Source of the DNA: Protea cynaroides
Lineage: Eukaryota > Streptophyta > Magnoliopsida > Proteales > Proteaceae
Direction of reading: 5' to 3'
DNA: 64,000 bases
NCBI GenBank assembly: GCA_028583415.1
Contig: CM053269.1
Coordinates: forward strand, 34,104,254-34,168,253
Made by a program: the position numbers and the translations under genes. The notes under the pieces are model-generated. The model worked only from the letters and a program-made list of their open reading frames with translations, was not told the DNA's origin and made no database searches. Of the stretch, positions 1-10,040 are shown piece by piece (positions within the stretch are counted from its first letter, which is position 1; every line of letters begins with the position of its first letter).

Positions 1-14
1 ATTCACTTTACTAG

Positions 15-224
15 AAAATTGAAGAAGGGTACAGGAGGTACAAGAACAAACTCCCATTCAAATGCTTTAATTGTGGTAAGGTTGGACACTTTGCTGTAAA
101 ATGTCCAAAGAGGAATAAATTTGATAGTGATGATGAAGATGACATCAATGACAGTTACAAGGTCAAAAGCTTCAAGAAGAACAAGTCTAAAAGAAAAAAC
201 TTTTATTTCCAAGAGGAGCAGTGA
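15..224 (+). pseudogene. copia gag fragment, first CCHC zinc knuckle
   Basis: Frame 3 is open from after a stop at 12-14 to a TGA at 222-224. It encodes a basic stretch followed by a nucleocapsid zinc knuckle, CFNCGKVGHFAVKC (CX2CX4HX4C) at about 63-104, then an acidic Asp/Glu run and a Lys-rich tail. This is the usual end of plant copia UBN2-type gag, which packages RNA inside the virus-like particle. The N-terminal part is outside the window. Downstream gag sequence continues in other frames, so the gene is broken here. Confidence 0.75.
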
Positions 225-1330
225 CACTTCATATGATAATTCGGATGATACTTCGAGGGGGTGAGTCTAGTGAGGCTTTGTTCATGGTTTTCCTTGAAGA
301 ACGAGAAGAGAACAAAAATGAAAAATCAAGCTCAAGCGATGGACGAAGAAGGTGAAATAAATTTTGAAGCGAGTTTCAAGCGGCTATGAAGGAACTTAAC
401 AAGGAACGAAAGAATAACAAGTTTGTCTCAAGAGAACTTAAAAAGCGAAACAGTTGATTCAAGACTTGAGAGTTCAAGATGTAGAGTCCAAGAAAATTAT
501 TGGCAGTCTCAAGACTCAGCCTTGAACAGGTATCTATAGACCACTCTACAGTAATGACTGAGAATGCAGGTTTGAAAGCTCAACTTGAAATACAAGCCCC
601 TGTGATGAGTAAATTTGAAGAGCTTGAGAAAGAATTTATTCTGTTAAAAGCAAAGGTGACTGAGTATGAAAAAGAAGAGCATGAAAGACAACAAAATTTG
701 AATCAACCTTGATGAGCCAAGAAACACTCCAGTGCATCCTAGTAGTTGCAAGCTAGATGGAATTATAAATTCTAACAAGTGCCAACTCAAAGAAGAAAGG
801 TCCCATCTCTTTTGTGAAAGAGAATGGAAAGGGTAAAGCTCCTATGATTTATGTCCAAGAAGAAAATCAAGTTCCTATTCCACGACTATTAATGCAAGAC
901 AAGGTAAGAGAGTGAAGCGAGTAACTTCTATGGAAGAAATTATCCCAATGCACCACGAGAGACAGATGACGTACATGGCATCTTCTAGGCCAAAATCTTA
1001 TTTTCAGGGATATTGTTATAAATGTAATGCTTATGGTCATAAGATAGCTACATGCAAATTCAACATGAGAGAAGTCGATTTGAAAGTAGAAATCAGTTTG
1101 CTTCCCTTGAAGAAAATTTTGTTGAGTGCTACAACTGTCATAACTATGGGCATATTGCAAGAGAATGCAGAACAATTTTTTCATTCACGCCACCTCTACA
1201 AAAAGTGACACAACAAAGGGAAAATGGTCAAAGAAAAGTTAAGCAGAGAATGAACAAAAAAACTCCACCAGTTGTTAGAAAAGTGTGGAAAAAGAAAATC
1301 ATTGCAGATTTTGTTAGAAGGACAAAGTAA
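225..1330 (+). pseudogene. copia gag, coiled-coil region and second zinc-knuckle cluster (frameshifted)
   Basis: The piece at 500-712 is Leu/Glu/Lys-rich with heptad-like spacing (ELEKEFILLKAKVTEYEKEE), suggesting a coiled coil used in gag assembly. Two more CX2CX4HX4C knuckles follow: CYKCNAYGHKIATC at 1014-1055 and CYNCHNYGHIAREC at 1127-1168. These two lie in different frames, so an indel separates them. The downstream end is basic (KKTPPVVRKV), also seen in the minus-strand copy. Zinc knuckles both before and after the coiled coil is a less common gag layout. No full-length frame survives. Confidence 0.65.
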
Positions 1331-1761
1331 TGATGTTGTATGCTTCGAGACAACTCTCAAGACACATGACAAGCCGTCTCCTTGGATACTCGACAGTGGA
1401 TGCTCTAGTCACATGACGAGTAACAAGAAAATGTTTCGAGAGCTTCAGCAGTATGAGGGAGGTATAGTGAAGTTTGGAAACAATGAAGGGGCCAAGGTAA
1501 CTGGAAAGGGTTCTATCAGCATCAACAATGGAAAGGTGAAACTCCATGATGTGTTTTATGTGTCAGGACTCAAGCACAACGTTCTCAAAGATCGGTCGAT
1601 TTGTGACAGAGGGCATGAAGTGATCTTCAATAAACGGGGGATGTGAGATCAAAAGAGTTGATAGTGGCAAGATTGTGGCTTCGGGACGAAGAACCTCAAG
1701 GAATTTATACACTCCGATAGAGAGTGTCGAAGATTCATGCATGACCATGCTCACCAAGCAG
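1272..1761 (+). pseudogene. copia aspartic protease fragment (frameshifted)
   Basis: The open frame 1272-1646 has the retropepsin signature PWILDSGCSSHMT, catalytic Asp codon at 1392-1394, followed by glycine-rich KVTGKGSISI and VFYVSGLKHNVL strands typical of copia proteases. A one-base slip near 1637 puts a TGA at 1644. In the shifted frame the protein runs on through CEIKRVDSGKIVASG to a stop near 1760. Normally the integrase HHCC zinc finger would follow here, but instead the 3' UTR begins. The minus-strand copy breaks at the same place. Confidence 0.8.
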
Positions 1762-2073
1762 TGAGGTGCTTGGAGTGAGGGGAGCAGTGTGTATTTGTTA
1801 TATCCTTTTTGCTCCCGATGATAGACTCAGGGGGAGTCCTATGGTATTTACGTGTTGAGTGGTGTATGCATATGTTTGTTATACTTCATCTCCTTATGTT
1901 GGACTCAGGGGGAGTCTGGTGATGTTGTTATGTGTTGATATAATTGTTTATTATTTTTTTGGGCCCATAGGATTGGAAAGATGCGGTGGGCACTCCTATG
2001 TGGCATACCCCTTTGTATTTGTTGTCAAAGGGGGAGAAAGATCTCATGTGCGTAATGAGTTGCCAACAATTCC

Positions 2074-2085
2074 AAAGGGGGAGAT
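2074..2085 (+). other. Polypurine tract, copy A
   Basis: AAAGGGGGAGAT lies immediately before the LTR start TGTTGG. It primes plus-strand synthesis in LTR elements. Several other GGGGGAG tracts lie upstream in the 3' UTR (around 1830, 1910, 2030). Confidence 0.85.
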
Positions 2086-4028
2086 TGTTGGACTTTATGT
2101 TGTCATTGTTGGCAACTTGGCTGATGTGACAGGTGCTTATGAGCATCAGTCAGAGAAATGAGGAGAGAGAGTGTCGGTGTAGGAGAGAGAGTGTCGGTGC
2201 GTGTGCACGGATGTGGCAACTTCGCTTATGTGTTCTACAAGGTTCTATATGTATTTCGGGATGATTTACAATGAGTTAAATGGGATATTACACCGATTTT
2301 GATGAGAGAGAGTGTTTGTGGACCCCACTGGTGATGTGGCCGACTTTTTGATGATGCGGCCGAGTTTCTGATGATGCGACAGTGTTCCTGAAGCTTTTCT
2401 AATCATGTCCATGTTTCTCATGTTTCTAGTGTTGTGGCGTTAAAGAGAGAAATTCAAGAGAGAGAAAGAAGAAAGAGAATCAGAAGAGAGAGAAAGAGGA
2501 GAGAGAAAAAATGTGAGTGGGACCCACAGGTGTGATGGCAAGGTGACATGTCAACACGGCAGCCCACGGCACTTGGTATGCATGCACACAAAGTTTCGGG
2601 TTCAAATTCCAAGGTTTGACAGAGTTTATCTTTGGGTCTATTTTTGGTGGGTCCCGCAGCAGGTTCATGGAGATCCGGCATTGGAAATATGTAGAGCATC
2701 GAGTTAGCTTTCCAACGCAACTTGAATCACTCAATTCCGACGTCGGATGAGAGAGATATCGCAGTTTCTGTCGAATCGCTCGAAAAAGTCATTTCATAAG
2801 TTGTTTAGGGGCAATTTTGGCATTTCACAAGTTGTATAGGGGCTTTTTCGTCAAGAAAAAGAGAAGGAGATCCAAGATCCGCGGCGAGGACTGATCCTCA
2901 CCTCTCAGATTCGCATCTGACAGCCCACAAAGACGCGGCTCGGCTACGGTGCGGCGCAGGTGCAGGTTATATAAGGAAAGATTCTCTTTCCTTATCCGAG
3001 ATTAGCCAATCTTCAAACTGCCATAACTTCTTCATCCGAGCTCCAAATCGGTCCGTTCAAATTGCAGCATTCATATTTTTCGATGCCCTCTCTATTGGGC
3101 GCCGTTGGGAGTCGTAAAAACCTAGAGAAAAATTGAAAAGAGCGTTTTGAAGCTTATGGGAAGGGTTTTCTAGGGTTTCATGCCTGTGGGAGTGATCAAT
3201 CACCAACTGCCTCTTCTTTGTGCATCAATGGAGTGCTAAATCCCTGTGAGAGGTTAGTAGAGCTTTTATTTTCATATTCATGGTGATTATGGGTTGTGTG
3301 GAAGAGATTGGAAGCCTGTCGATGAGGTGCGCTCTGTGAATCGATCTCTATCATCATTGAAGACTGATAGAGAGTACCTAAGGGCAGTGTGAAGCTTCAG
3401 AGATATTGATGGTCATTCGAAAGCAGTTGTAAGGTTTTTCAATTCCCTATCTATTTGTTGCTTTCAATATATTGTATGCTAGCGTAGGTGAAAATTATTG
3501 AATACCTAGCTAGTGGGGGAAAAATTGTAAGGCATAATTATAAGCCTAAAAAATTGTGACTTGCTTCTCGTGGGTGCGAGTTAAGCGTGGTGTGTTCAGT
3601 GGGTGCTGGACACTGGCTGTTAAGCCTGAATCTTGGCGTTGGTGCGCCCTCTCAGTTTTATGCTGGGAAAACCTAGGGTTAATATCCTTGTCTTGTTAGA
3701 GACTAAAAGCTGAGTGTTGAGTAAATACGGAGCCCGTTGGGCATTACTCCGTGGAGTAGCCATCACACACTGTGTTGGTGAACCACGTAATATCTCTGTG
3801 TTCATTGTGTTTATTTTCTATTATATTTTGGAGTGCGTGGAATGACTTGCAGGATGGGTGTGCAAATCTGGTAGACCTGGCCACTGAGTGGTAGCGAGGT
3901 AGATTTGCATACGCTTGTGTGTGTGTAAAAGAATATATCTCCATCAGCTCTGGGCAGCAGTAATTAATCAGAGAAAAATTTCAGACACTGATTCACCCCC
4001 CCCTCTCAGTGTCATATCAAGGTCATCA
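2086..4028 (+). repeat. 3' LTR of copy A (1943 bp)
   Basis: It begins TGTTGGACTTTATGTTGTC directly after the PPT and ends GGTCATCA at 4028. The minus-strand LTRs at 20644-22876 and 25084-26389/61516-62437 match it end to end (about 2.2 kb each), which sets both boundaries. It contains a GA-rich segment near 2450-2515 and a TATA-like box near 2969. The expected sequence after it is host DNA. I cannot see a TSD because the other end is outside the window. Confidence 0.85.
2969..2976 (+). promoter_or_regulatory. Candidate TATA box in copia LTR
   Basis: TATATAAG lies in mid-LTR, after a GC-rich stretch and before a transcribed-looking leader, where an LTR U3/R boundary promoter is expected. Position and sequence only; no transcript evidence. 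Confidence 0.45.
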
Positions 4029-4758
4029 GACTCTCAGTTGTCTTAGTCTTATAATTGTTTTTCCTCATTCTCCACAGCTCGTCATATCCTCAATAACCCT
4101 CAAGATCATTAGCTACTTAATTTTTATTATTAGTTGGATATCTATACAAATCGAATATATTAAGTTTCGAATTATCCAAATTTTTATCCCAATATCCCTA
4201 AAAGATATAGATTCAATTCAATTATAGATTGTCAACTATTTGTTTACATCGCTAACAAGTAGGCATCTTTTGTAACCACTATTAATTGTTGTGGCCGGCA
4301 AGATATTTTTTTATTCATGAGGTAAAATTAGTTGAAATTTATTTTGTTTTGATTCTTTTTCCCCAATAAAAGCTTTCGAGGCTTTGAAACTAATAATACC
4401 ATTTTGGAAGAATCTAAAAGGATGAGCTCAAAAAAATGCTTTGGCTCCTACTTGCAAATAAAGGGAAGAGGAGGGAAGAATTCCTTCCAAAATGAATGGC
4501 TAACTTCTCAAGAGGTGGCAGGTGAATTTCCTTTTATTTTGCTATGTTCTCTTTTGTGTTTATTGTTCATTAGTGTGTCTTAAGAGGGTTAGGGTTTGTG
4601 CTCATTTTTTGTATAGTTTTTCTAGCATTTGAAAAACTATACAGAATGAACTGTGGTGGTTCATTCTGTAATCATTAAGAATTTCCATGCTTACCACACA
4701 TCTCTAATAGGAATGAAGATAGTAAATAGATACAAAACCAAAATGAAGAAAAGAAGAA
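4029..4758. other. Intergenic sequence with a short hairpin
   Basis: AT-rich DNA with no coding signal I recognise. A perfect 12-bp inverted repeat with a 7-base loop lies at 4640-4651 and 4659-4670 (TACAGAATGAAC / GTTCATTCTGTA). It is too short to call as a transposon or microRNA precursor. Confidence 0.4.
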
Positions 4759-4941
4759 TCAACCTGTGGAACAGCCATTCTCTAAAGATTTGCAGCATAA
4801 GGCATTGAAAATGTCTCTTTTTGGGTAGTAATTTACCTCAGCATTAATTCCTTCCTTTGCAAGAATTTTAGCTGCCTTTACAAGCAAAACAAGTACTATT
4901 GTCTCAATTAAACGCAAGAGAAAGGAAACCATGCAACACAA
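4759..4941 (-). pseudogene. Possible pyruvate dehydrogenase E1-beta exon fragment
   Basis: On the minus strand, LVKAAKILAKEGINAEV resembles the region of mitochondrial PDH E1-beta just before the conserved AEVINLRSIRP block, at the start of the transketolase C-terminal domain. The similarity stops at AATGCTGAG followed by GTAAAT (about 4838-4846), a good splice donor position, and CAATAG upstream could be the acceptor. No neighbouring exon is visible, so this is most likely a captured or stranded exon fragment rather than a working gene. The residue match is short (about 17 residues), so chance similarity cannot be excluded. Confidence 0.35.
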
Positions 4942-5595
4942 TCAGTTGGTTGAAGTACATATGAACCCCTTCACTCAAAACAAACCATCTCATAACACTC
5001 CATAACTTCAAAACAAAAAACATGAAACAGTACACACTATTCTGTTCCATGTAACCAAAAAACTAATTTGGAAGACATGAGTAGTATAAGAATCATAAAA
5101 GATTTAGTCAAATGTCAACAAGAAAGGTATAAGAATCATAAAAAAAAAAGTGTTGATTATTCAACCAGCATGATGATTCACAAAGACAAACAAAGTATCC
5201 TTCAAACAAATTAAGTATCAGCAGAAAGTGAAAATAAAATTTAAAATGTCTCCCACTTTACATAAAAATATTCTTCTTAAAAGTCCTAACAAAAACATGA
5301 AAGAGGCCTCCAAAAATGTTTTCATGAGCATCTCATCTATATATTTGTAAACTCAGCTAAAAACAAAGAAAAGGAAAATAAGGATCAGTCTCCCCAATAC
5401 AAAACATACTTTAACCACAACAAGCTATGGAAAAATGTGTTGAGTACTTTCAATTGCAACTTCTTTTTAATGTAATCCCAATTAGTATTGGAATCGATGA
5501 CTCATCTACCCATTGCAGAAGTTGAAATTTCAATAAAATTTAATAGTATCACATGATACACTAAAATAGTAATATCAATTGACATTCATAACAGA
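4942..5595. other. AT-rich intergenic sequence
   Basis: No ORF with recognisable motifs, no repeat structure and no terminal repeats seen. Confidence 0.4.
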
Positions 5596-5599
5596 TCGT

Positions 5600-7386
5600 T
5601 TGTTACCTAAATTTACTGAGTTATCTAAGTTATGGTTAAGCATCATGAATTGAGTCAGTTTAGCCACTTGGGATTGCAAGCTTGCAATTGTCTCAGGGGG
5701 TAGTTGAGTTGGCAAGGAGCCTACACCTCAAAAAGCGGAAGGTACTGAGTTAGACTCCTCTTACTACCTTGGGGCCACTTACACGGTGGTGTTAAGTGCT
5801 CTTTCTTTCTTGCTATGGGTGCAAGTGGAATGGTTCTCATTCAACCTTGGAATGACCGGGTCTATGCAGTTGTAGGGTTAGAATGGGCCCGCGGGATTAG
5901 TCAGGCCAAAGGCCTGGATACCCGTCATTAGCAAAATAAAAAAAAATAAAAAAAAATCTCTATCGTTCACTTGGGATTGCAAGCTTGTCATTGTCTCATC
6001 TCTATCCTTCACTTTGGATTACAAGCATGCCAATGTCTCATCTCTCTCCTTCATTTTTTTTCCATGTGAGTAACCTTTGCCTCCAACTCAGTATTTTTTT
6101 GCATGACAGCATAATTTAGTTTGGATATCCTGAGGTCAAGTCCAAGGAGGCGGACTCGTCCATGTTATACTTGCCTATGATCTTGGTGAAGACTTGTTCT
6201 TGCTATGTTTTGTCCCTTTGTGCATCCTTTGGGAGCTTACTTAACTTTTCTACCATTTTTCTCTATCATTAATCATCAAACCAAATTATGGAGATACACA
6301 ACTTGAATGAAGATATAAGAGTCATAAAAGGAAAAATATAGAAGTCTACCATTTTATGAATTGACACTTCATTCCTGTCTCTCCATTCTTTCTTCTGTGA
6401 GTGTCTACAAACAACTCCACCCTAGACGGCCCTTCACCCAAAGGGTTTTGCTTCTTCCGATAAAATTGTATATTTGAAACAAATAGATCACCTACCTGGA
6501 TTTTATTTATTTTTTCATCAATTTAATGTACAATGAATGAAATCCATACCCTTATATTAAACAATTGGGCAAAACTTTTTCTACCGGCAGTATGGTTCAT
6601 TGTTTAAGATTTTCTATTCTCTTTATTCCTAGCACACATCACCTACAATATTGGAAAATTAAAATCTTTGTTATCAAGAGTTCATAACAAGTTATGCATC
6701 TTAAAACTCACTGTATATATGACTATGCATTTGTCGTATCTTTCTCTCATATATGAATCAACTCTTTCCACTGTTGTATTGGAACCCGATCATCACAAAA
6801 CTGAATCCTCTCAGCGTAGGAGTCATATCTGTCATATATATCCCCCTTCAATTCTCCTTTAAAGGACTTCCATTGCTTACCCATTACCCGATAGTCCCAT
6901 TTATACTCGCTTGATTCAATTTCATATTTTTATCTCTTTCAAATAACAGTTAAAAATTGAAACCAATTAATTTACATAGGTAAAAGTGTAATAAACAAAT
7001 TACGAATGTTGATTAAAAGGTAACATCATACCAAAATTTCTTTAAAATTATTATCCTTATGCCTTTTTGGCACTCGCATCCATTCATATAATTTTAATGG
7101 TAGCAACGATGGGCACCACGATGGGCTCCTTACCTGGGTGCCCATCTAGCTATACATCGGATGCTTCCTTACCTGTCCCTTGTCCAAAATAATTCAACTA
7201 CATCTTTACCCTAACTCCAATAGGCATTGCATCCATGAACACACTCCTAACGCGGCCACGTTTCCTTCTTAGAGGACTACTTATATTGATCAAGTCTTCA
7301 CCATTAACAATGTGATTCCAACACAGTGAAAACACTTGAGAACTTAATGAGACAACGTTACCTTGGGTTACGGTACTAGAACGCAT
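5600..7386 (-). pseudogene. CACTA second ORF remnant (Transposase_24-like, coiled-coil C-terminus)
   Basis: Three scattered minus-strand matches. RKRGRVRSVFMDAMPIGVRV near 7265-7205 resembles the conserved RGPTR-type start of the plant Transposase_24 domain. GEGPSRVELFVDTHRRKNGE near 6450-6390 resembles the conserved RVELFxxTHxRKNG motif. A C-terminal coiled coil with repeated RDET-x-x-x-LQSQV units lies near 6070-5650. The coding sequence is broken by stops and by a SINE at 5696-5956. Each match is short, but together with the neighbouring TNP2 remnant the order fits a CACTA element. Confidence 0.55.
5696..5956 (+). mobile_element. SINE (tRNA-derived)
   Basis: About 260 bp, starting GGGGGTAGTTGAGTTGGCAAG with an A-box-like TAGTTGAGTTGG at 5701-5712 and a B-box-like GAGTTAGACTCC at 5747-5758, the internal Pol III promoter layout of tRNA-derived SINEs. 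It ends in an A-rich tail (AAAATAAAAAAAAATAAAAAAAA). It splits a short coding tandem repeat of the CACTA remnant: the repeat unit is interrupted after GTCTCA and resumes with TCTCTATC. The flanks are themselves repeats, so the true target-site duplication is ambiguous. Confidence 0.75.
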
Positions 7387-7507
7387 TGAAGAAGTACGTA
7401 ATAACCTGCAGTAAGGAGATGAAAACCTACTATAATAAATAATATACGAGACTAATCATTAAAGCACATTATAAATAATATAATTGTAGTGCATTCAAAA
7501 ATACCTT

Positions 7508-8269
7508 TTATAGTAAATGTAACCATAATAAATCATTGAAGCGGTACAAAATTAAAGCTATTAGGGACTTCAATGTCTTCATGAACCTAATGACATCATA
7601 AAGAGGTACAAAATTAAAGCCATTAGGGACTTCACTTTTGACTGAAATAAGTACCTCACTTTGAATTTTACGATATGCCACTAACTCGAAAGGATACGTC
7701 CACCTATAGTGCACTGGTCCACCTAAAAAAACTTTGCGAGCTAAATGAATGAGCACATGAACCATAATATCGAAGAATGCAGGCGGAAATATCATCTCAA
7801 GTTGGCAAAGTGTTTCTGCAATACTAGCTTCAAGAACCTCAAAATCTTCTATAGTACCCACTTATGTACATAAACATCAAAAAGAAACACATAATGAAAT
7901 TAATGTCAACCTCACATTCTTTGGTAATACATGTTGTAGAGATAACTTGAGGAGTTGTTGCATTAAAATATGGCAATCATGACTCTTCAATCATGAAATA
8001 TATCTCTCCTTGACTTGAATAGCTTTGAAATATTTCCAGCATAACCATTTGGGAATTTCACTCATTTCAAAGCAACACGTAACATTCTTTCTATTCTTTA
8101 GACAAAGTGTAGCATGTAGGTGGTATAAACATTTTTTTTTCTTTCCCTTAAGAATCTTTGGATGAAGAGCTGGTTGTATTTTCATCTCTTGTAAGTTTAG
8201 TTGGGTCTTGGTGTTGTCTTTTGTTTTACCCTTTAAATCCAATAATGTTCTAATGGCACTATCGCACAC

Positions 8270-8275
<6 letters not shown>
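7508..8275 (-). pseudogene. CACTA TNP2-like transposase remnant (includes DUF4218-like block)
   Basis: Minus-strand translation gives, in order: LLDLKGKTKDNTKTQL and ALHPKILKGKKKK (8260-8120); LKSHDCHILMQQLL after a stop (about 7985-7940); LPKNVRLTLISLC; then the open block 7861-7508 with CQLEMIFPPAFFDIMVHVLI and GGPVHYRWTYPFE. The motifs SHDCHILMQQLLP, FPPSFFDIMVHL and GPVxxRWMYPFE are diagnostic of En/Spm TNP2 transposases, which bind and cut the element ends. Several stops and at least one frameshift show it is dead. Upstream it runs into a (GT)n microsatellite that replaces the rest of the gene. Confidence 0.85.

Positions 8276-8309
<34 letters not shown>
8272..8309 (+). repeat. (GT)n microsatellite
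   Basis: About 19 GT units ending in GCGCACGC. It abuts the CACTA transposase remnant, and the translated Thr-His run is an artefact of the repeat. Confidence 0.95.
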
Positions 8310-8312
<3 letters not shown>

Positions 8313-8320
8313 ACGCTTTA

Positions 8321-9043
8321 GAATGCTACTAAAATCATATAGGGATTGATCAATTCTGTATTGGTTCAAAACTCAGTCAACTCGGGACCAAACCTATCAA
8401 CTCACCATAAAACATTGTGTAACCTATTGAAACATTACTGAAACAGTTCCATATCACACTTCCAACATTGCCAACTCACGCCTCTACCGGTACCTATACC
8501 ATTGCCAACATTGACAACATATACTCCAGTGTGTGAACACCAACTGAACTATCTTCTGGGAGTGAAAGCAGCTCATATTGATGTACATAGATTTCAAGTT
8601 TCATTGACATTAAAAGATGAAAAACATTAAAAGTATCTTGTAAAATTTTCATCCCAAAAGTTCAAACTAGTAAGTGAAGGGACTCCCATTTATATAAACA
8701 AGATTATAAACTATTTTTTGTCGGTGTGAGATTAAAAGCAAACCCCTCCTATTTGAGTAATATGGTTTTTTAAGTTTACATTTATTCAAACAAGTCAAAA
8801 CATCACTTTTCCTCCCGTTCTTATGGAAGCATTTTCTTTGCCATGTGTATTAATTATCGAAATACTGTCCACAAAAATGAATTGGAAGATCTTGCACATC
8901 TCACCCTCATATTGTAAATTTGAGGACCAAATAAAAACACCACTCTTATTGAAAGGATTGGACCACAAGACATACAAATCAAAACATTATTTTACCTCCA
9001 GCTCCCATGATCCCATTTTCATTATCACGTGCTCTTAATTTTC
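8321..9043. other. Intergenic; left copy of an 85-bp direct repeat
   Basis: No gene seen. The stretch 8888-8975 (CACCCTCATATTGTAAAT...CCACAAGACATAC) recurs in diverged form at 10041-10123, so the TIR element at 9044-10013 is bracketed by direct repeats in the flanking DNA. Confidence 0.55.
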
Positions 9044-10013
9044 TAGGGATGTCTTTGGTTCTATTTTTATTTTTGTTTTTTTTGTGACAAGTTTCTATTT
9101 TGTTTTTGTAAATGTTTGGTATCAATTTTTGGTGCTGTTTATGAAAAGAAAAAAAATAACCCCTAAGAATTTTGACAAAAATGTGTTTTTGCCTATTTTT
9201 AGGCAAGTATTTAATGAGCATATATATTAAGTGAGGGTAAAATAATAAAATTAATATTTTTTTTATAACGTTAGCTTTTAATCCACTCTTTCTTTTTCCC
9301 TATTTGTTTTATGGATTTAGCCACCATAAACACCTTTTTGACTGCCCAATCTTTGATCTATTCCATTAGATGTCAGTTATAATAATAATAAAAAAGGTAA
9401 GGGCTTCCAAATTTCAAGTCGATCAGAGAAGGATATCATTAAATATCAAGATTCGAAAAATTCTGTAACTTGGAAAAATCCAACTCTTGTTCTTGATTTC
9501 GGTCACCTCAGTTGTAAACTTTTCTGGTCTTTCAAAGTTGGATCAAATCTGTTGGATGTCAAAATCAGGGAAAAAAAAGTTAATGGCATCCAAATTTCAG
9601 GTTGATTAGATAAGGGGATTACAAAATATCATACCATAGAAAATTCTACAGCTTGAAGAAATCCAACTCTTGTTCTTTATTTTGACCACCTCAGTTGTAC
9701 TTTTTCGACGGATCAAACTTTGATCAAATTCATTGGATGTCAAGTCCAGAAAAAAAGGTAAGGGTGTTCAAATTTCGTTTCGATCGAATAAAGCAATCAT
9801 AACATATCATGGCTTGAAAATTTTACAACTTGAAGAAACAAAAATATATTTTTATTCTTAATAGAATATTAAATTTATTTCTCATTTTACAATCTATTAT
9901 GCATAGTCTCTACTAAGTAACATTTTATTTTTTTTATCAAAAATAATTTTTAAAAAATACTTTTTGATAAATAGTTAAAAACAAAAAATAAATATGGAAC
10001 CAAAGAAAGCCTA
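9044..10013. mobile_element. 970-bp element with terminal inverted repeats, unclassified
   Basis: The left end TAGGGATGTCTTTGGTTC continues into a T-rich run. The right end, reverse-complemented, reads TAGGCTTTCTTTGGTTC followed by ATATTTATTTTTTG. This gives about 36 bp of imperfect TIR with one indel. No matching 2-9 bp TSD is evident, so the superfamily is unclear (hAT- or Mutator-like MITE are possibilities). It has no coding capacity, and internal diverged repeats occupy 9393-9835. Confidence 0.5.
9393..9835. repeat. Three diverged tandem repeats of about 180 bp
   Basis: The phrase GGTAAGGGCTTCCAAATTTCA at 9393 recurs as a variant near 9577 and near 9755. In each unit it is followed by a GATCxGATAAGG-like step and later by CAACTCTTGTTCTT and CACCTCAGTTGTA. 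Spacings are about 184 and 178 bp. They lie wholly inside the TIR element. Confidence 0.65.
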
Positions 10014-10040
10014 AGTACTGACAAGAAAATTTTAGTGAAT

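Larger units (their letters stand above)
1..4028 (+). mobile_element. Non-autonomous Ty1/copia-type element (gag-protease only), copy A, 3' part
   Basis: Order on the plus strand is gag zinc-knuckle fragment, coiled-coil gag part, second zinc-knuckle cluster, aspartic protease fragment, 3' UTR, polypurine tract and a 1.94 kb LTR. The 5' LTR and start of gag lie outside the window. Only about 320 bp separate the protease remnant from the PPT, so integrase, reverse transcriptase and RNase H are absent. The minus-strand copies at 20362-26389/61516-62437 have the same organisation and the same protease-to-3'UTR junction. Seen: motif order and PPT/LTR boundary. Known: DSG protease and CX2CX4HX4C knuckles are retroelement hallmarks. 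Inferred: the element depended on an autonomous relative. Several frameshifts make it inactive. Confidence 0.85.
5600..8320 (-). mobile_element. Decayed CACTA (En/Spm-type) DNA transposon
   Basis: Read on the minus strand, the right part (8310-7508) matches the 3' region of a TNP2-type transposase including the DUF4218-like block. The left part (about 7390-5600) has pieces of the second CACTA ORF, a plant Transposase_24-like protein with a C-terminal coiled coil. This gene order is that of CACTA elements. All frames carry stops, no CACTA termini were found, and a SINE sits inside the left part. I infer an old, truncated copy. Confidence 0.7.

Noticed and set aside
4640..4670. Perfect 12-bp hairpin as a microRNA precursor or terminator
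   Set aside because: Stem far too short for a plant microRNA precursor, and intrinsic terminators do not apply to nuclear plant genes.
7991..8314. ORF starting with a His-Thr run
   Set aside because: The start is the (GT)n microsatellite in antisense; only the downstream part is real transposase remnant.
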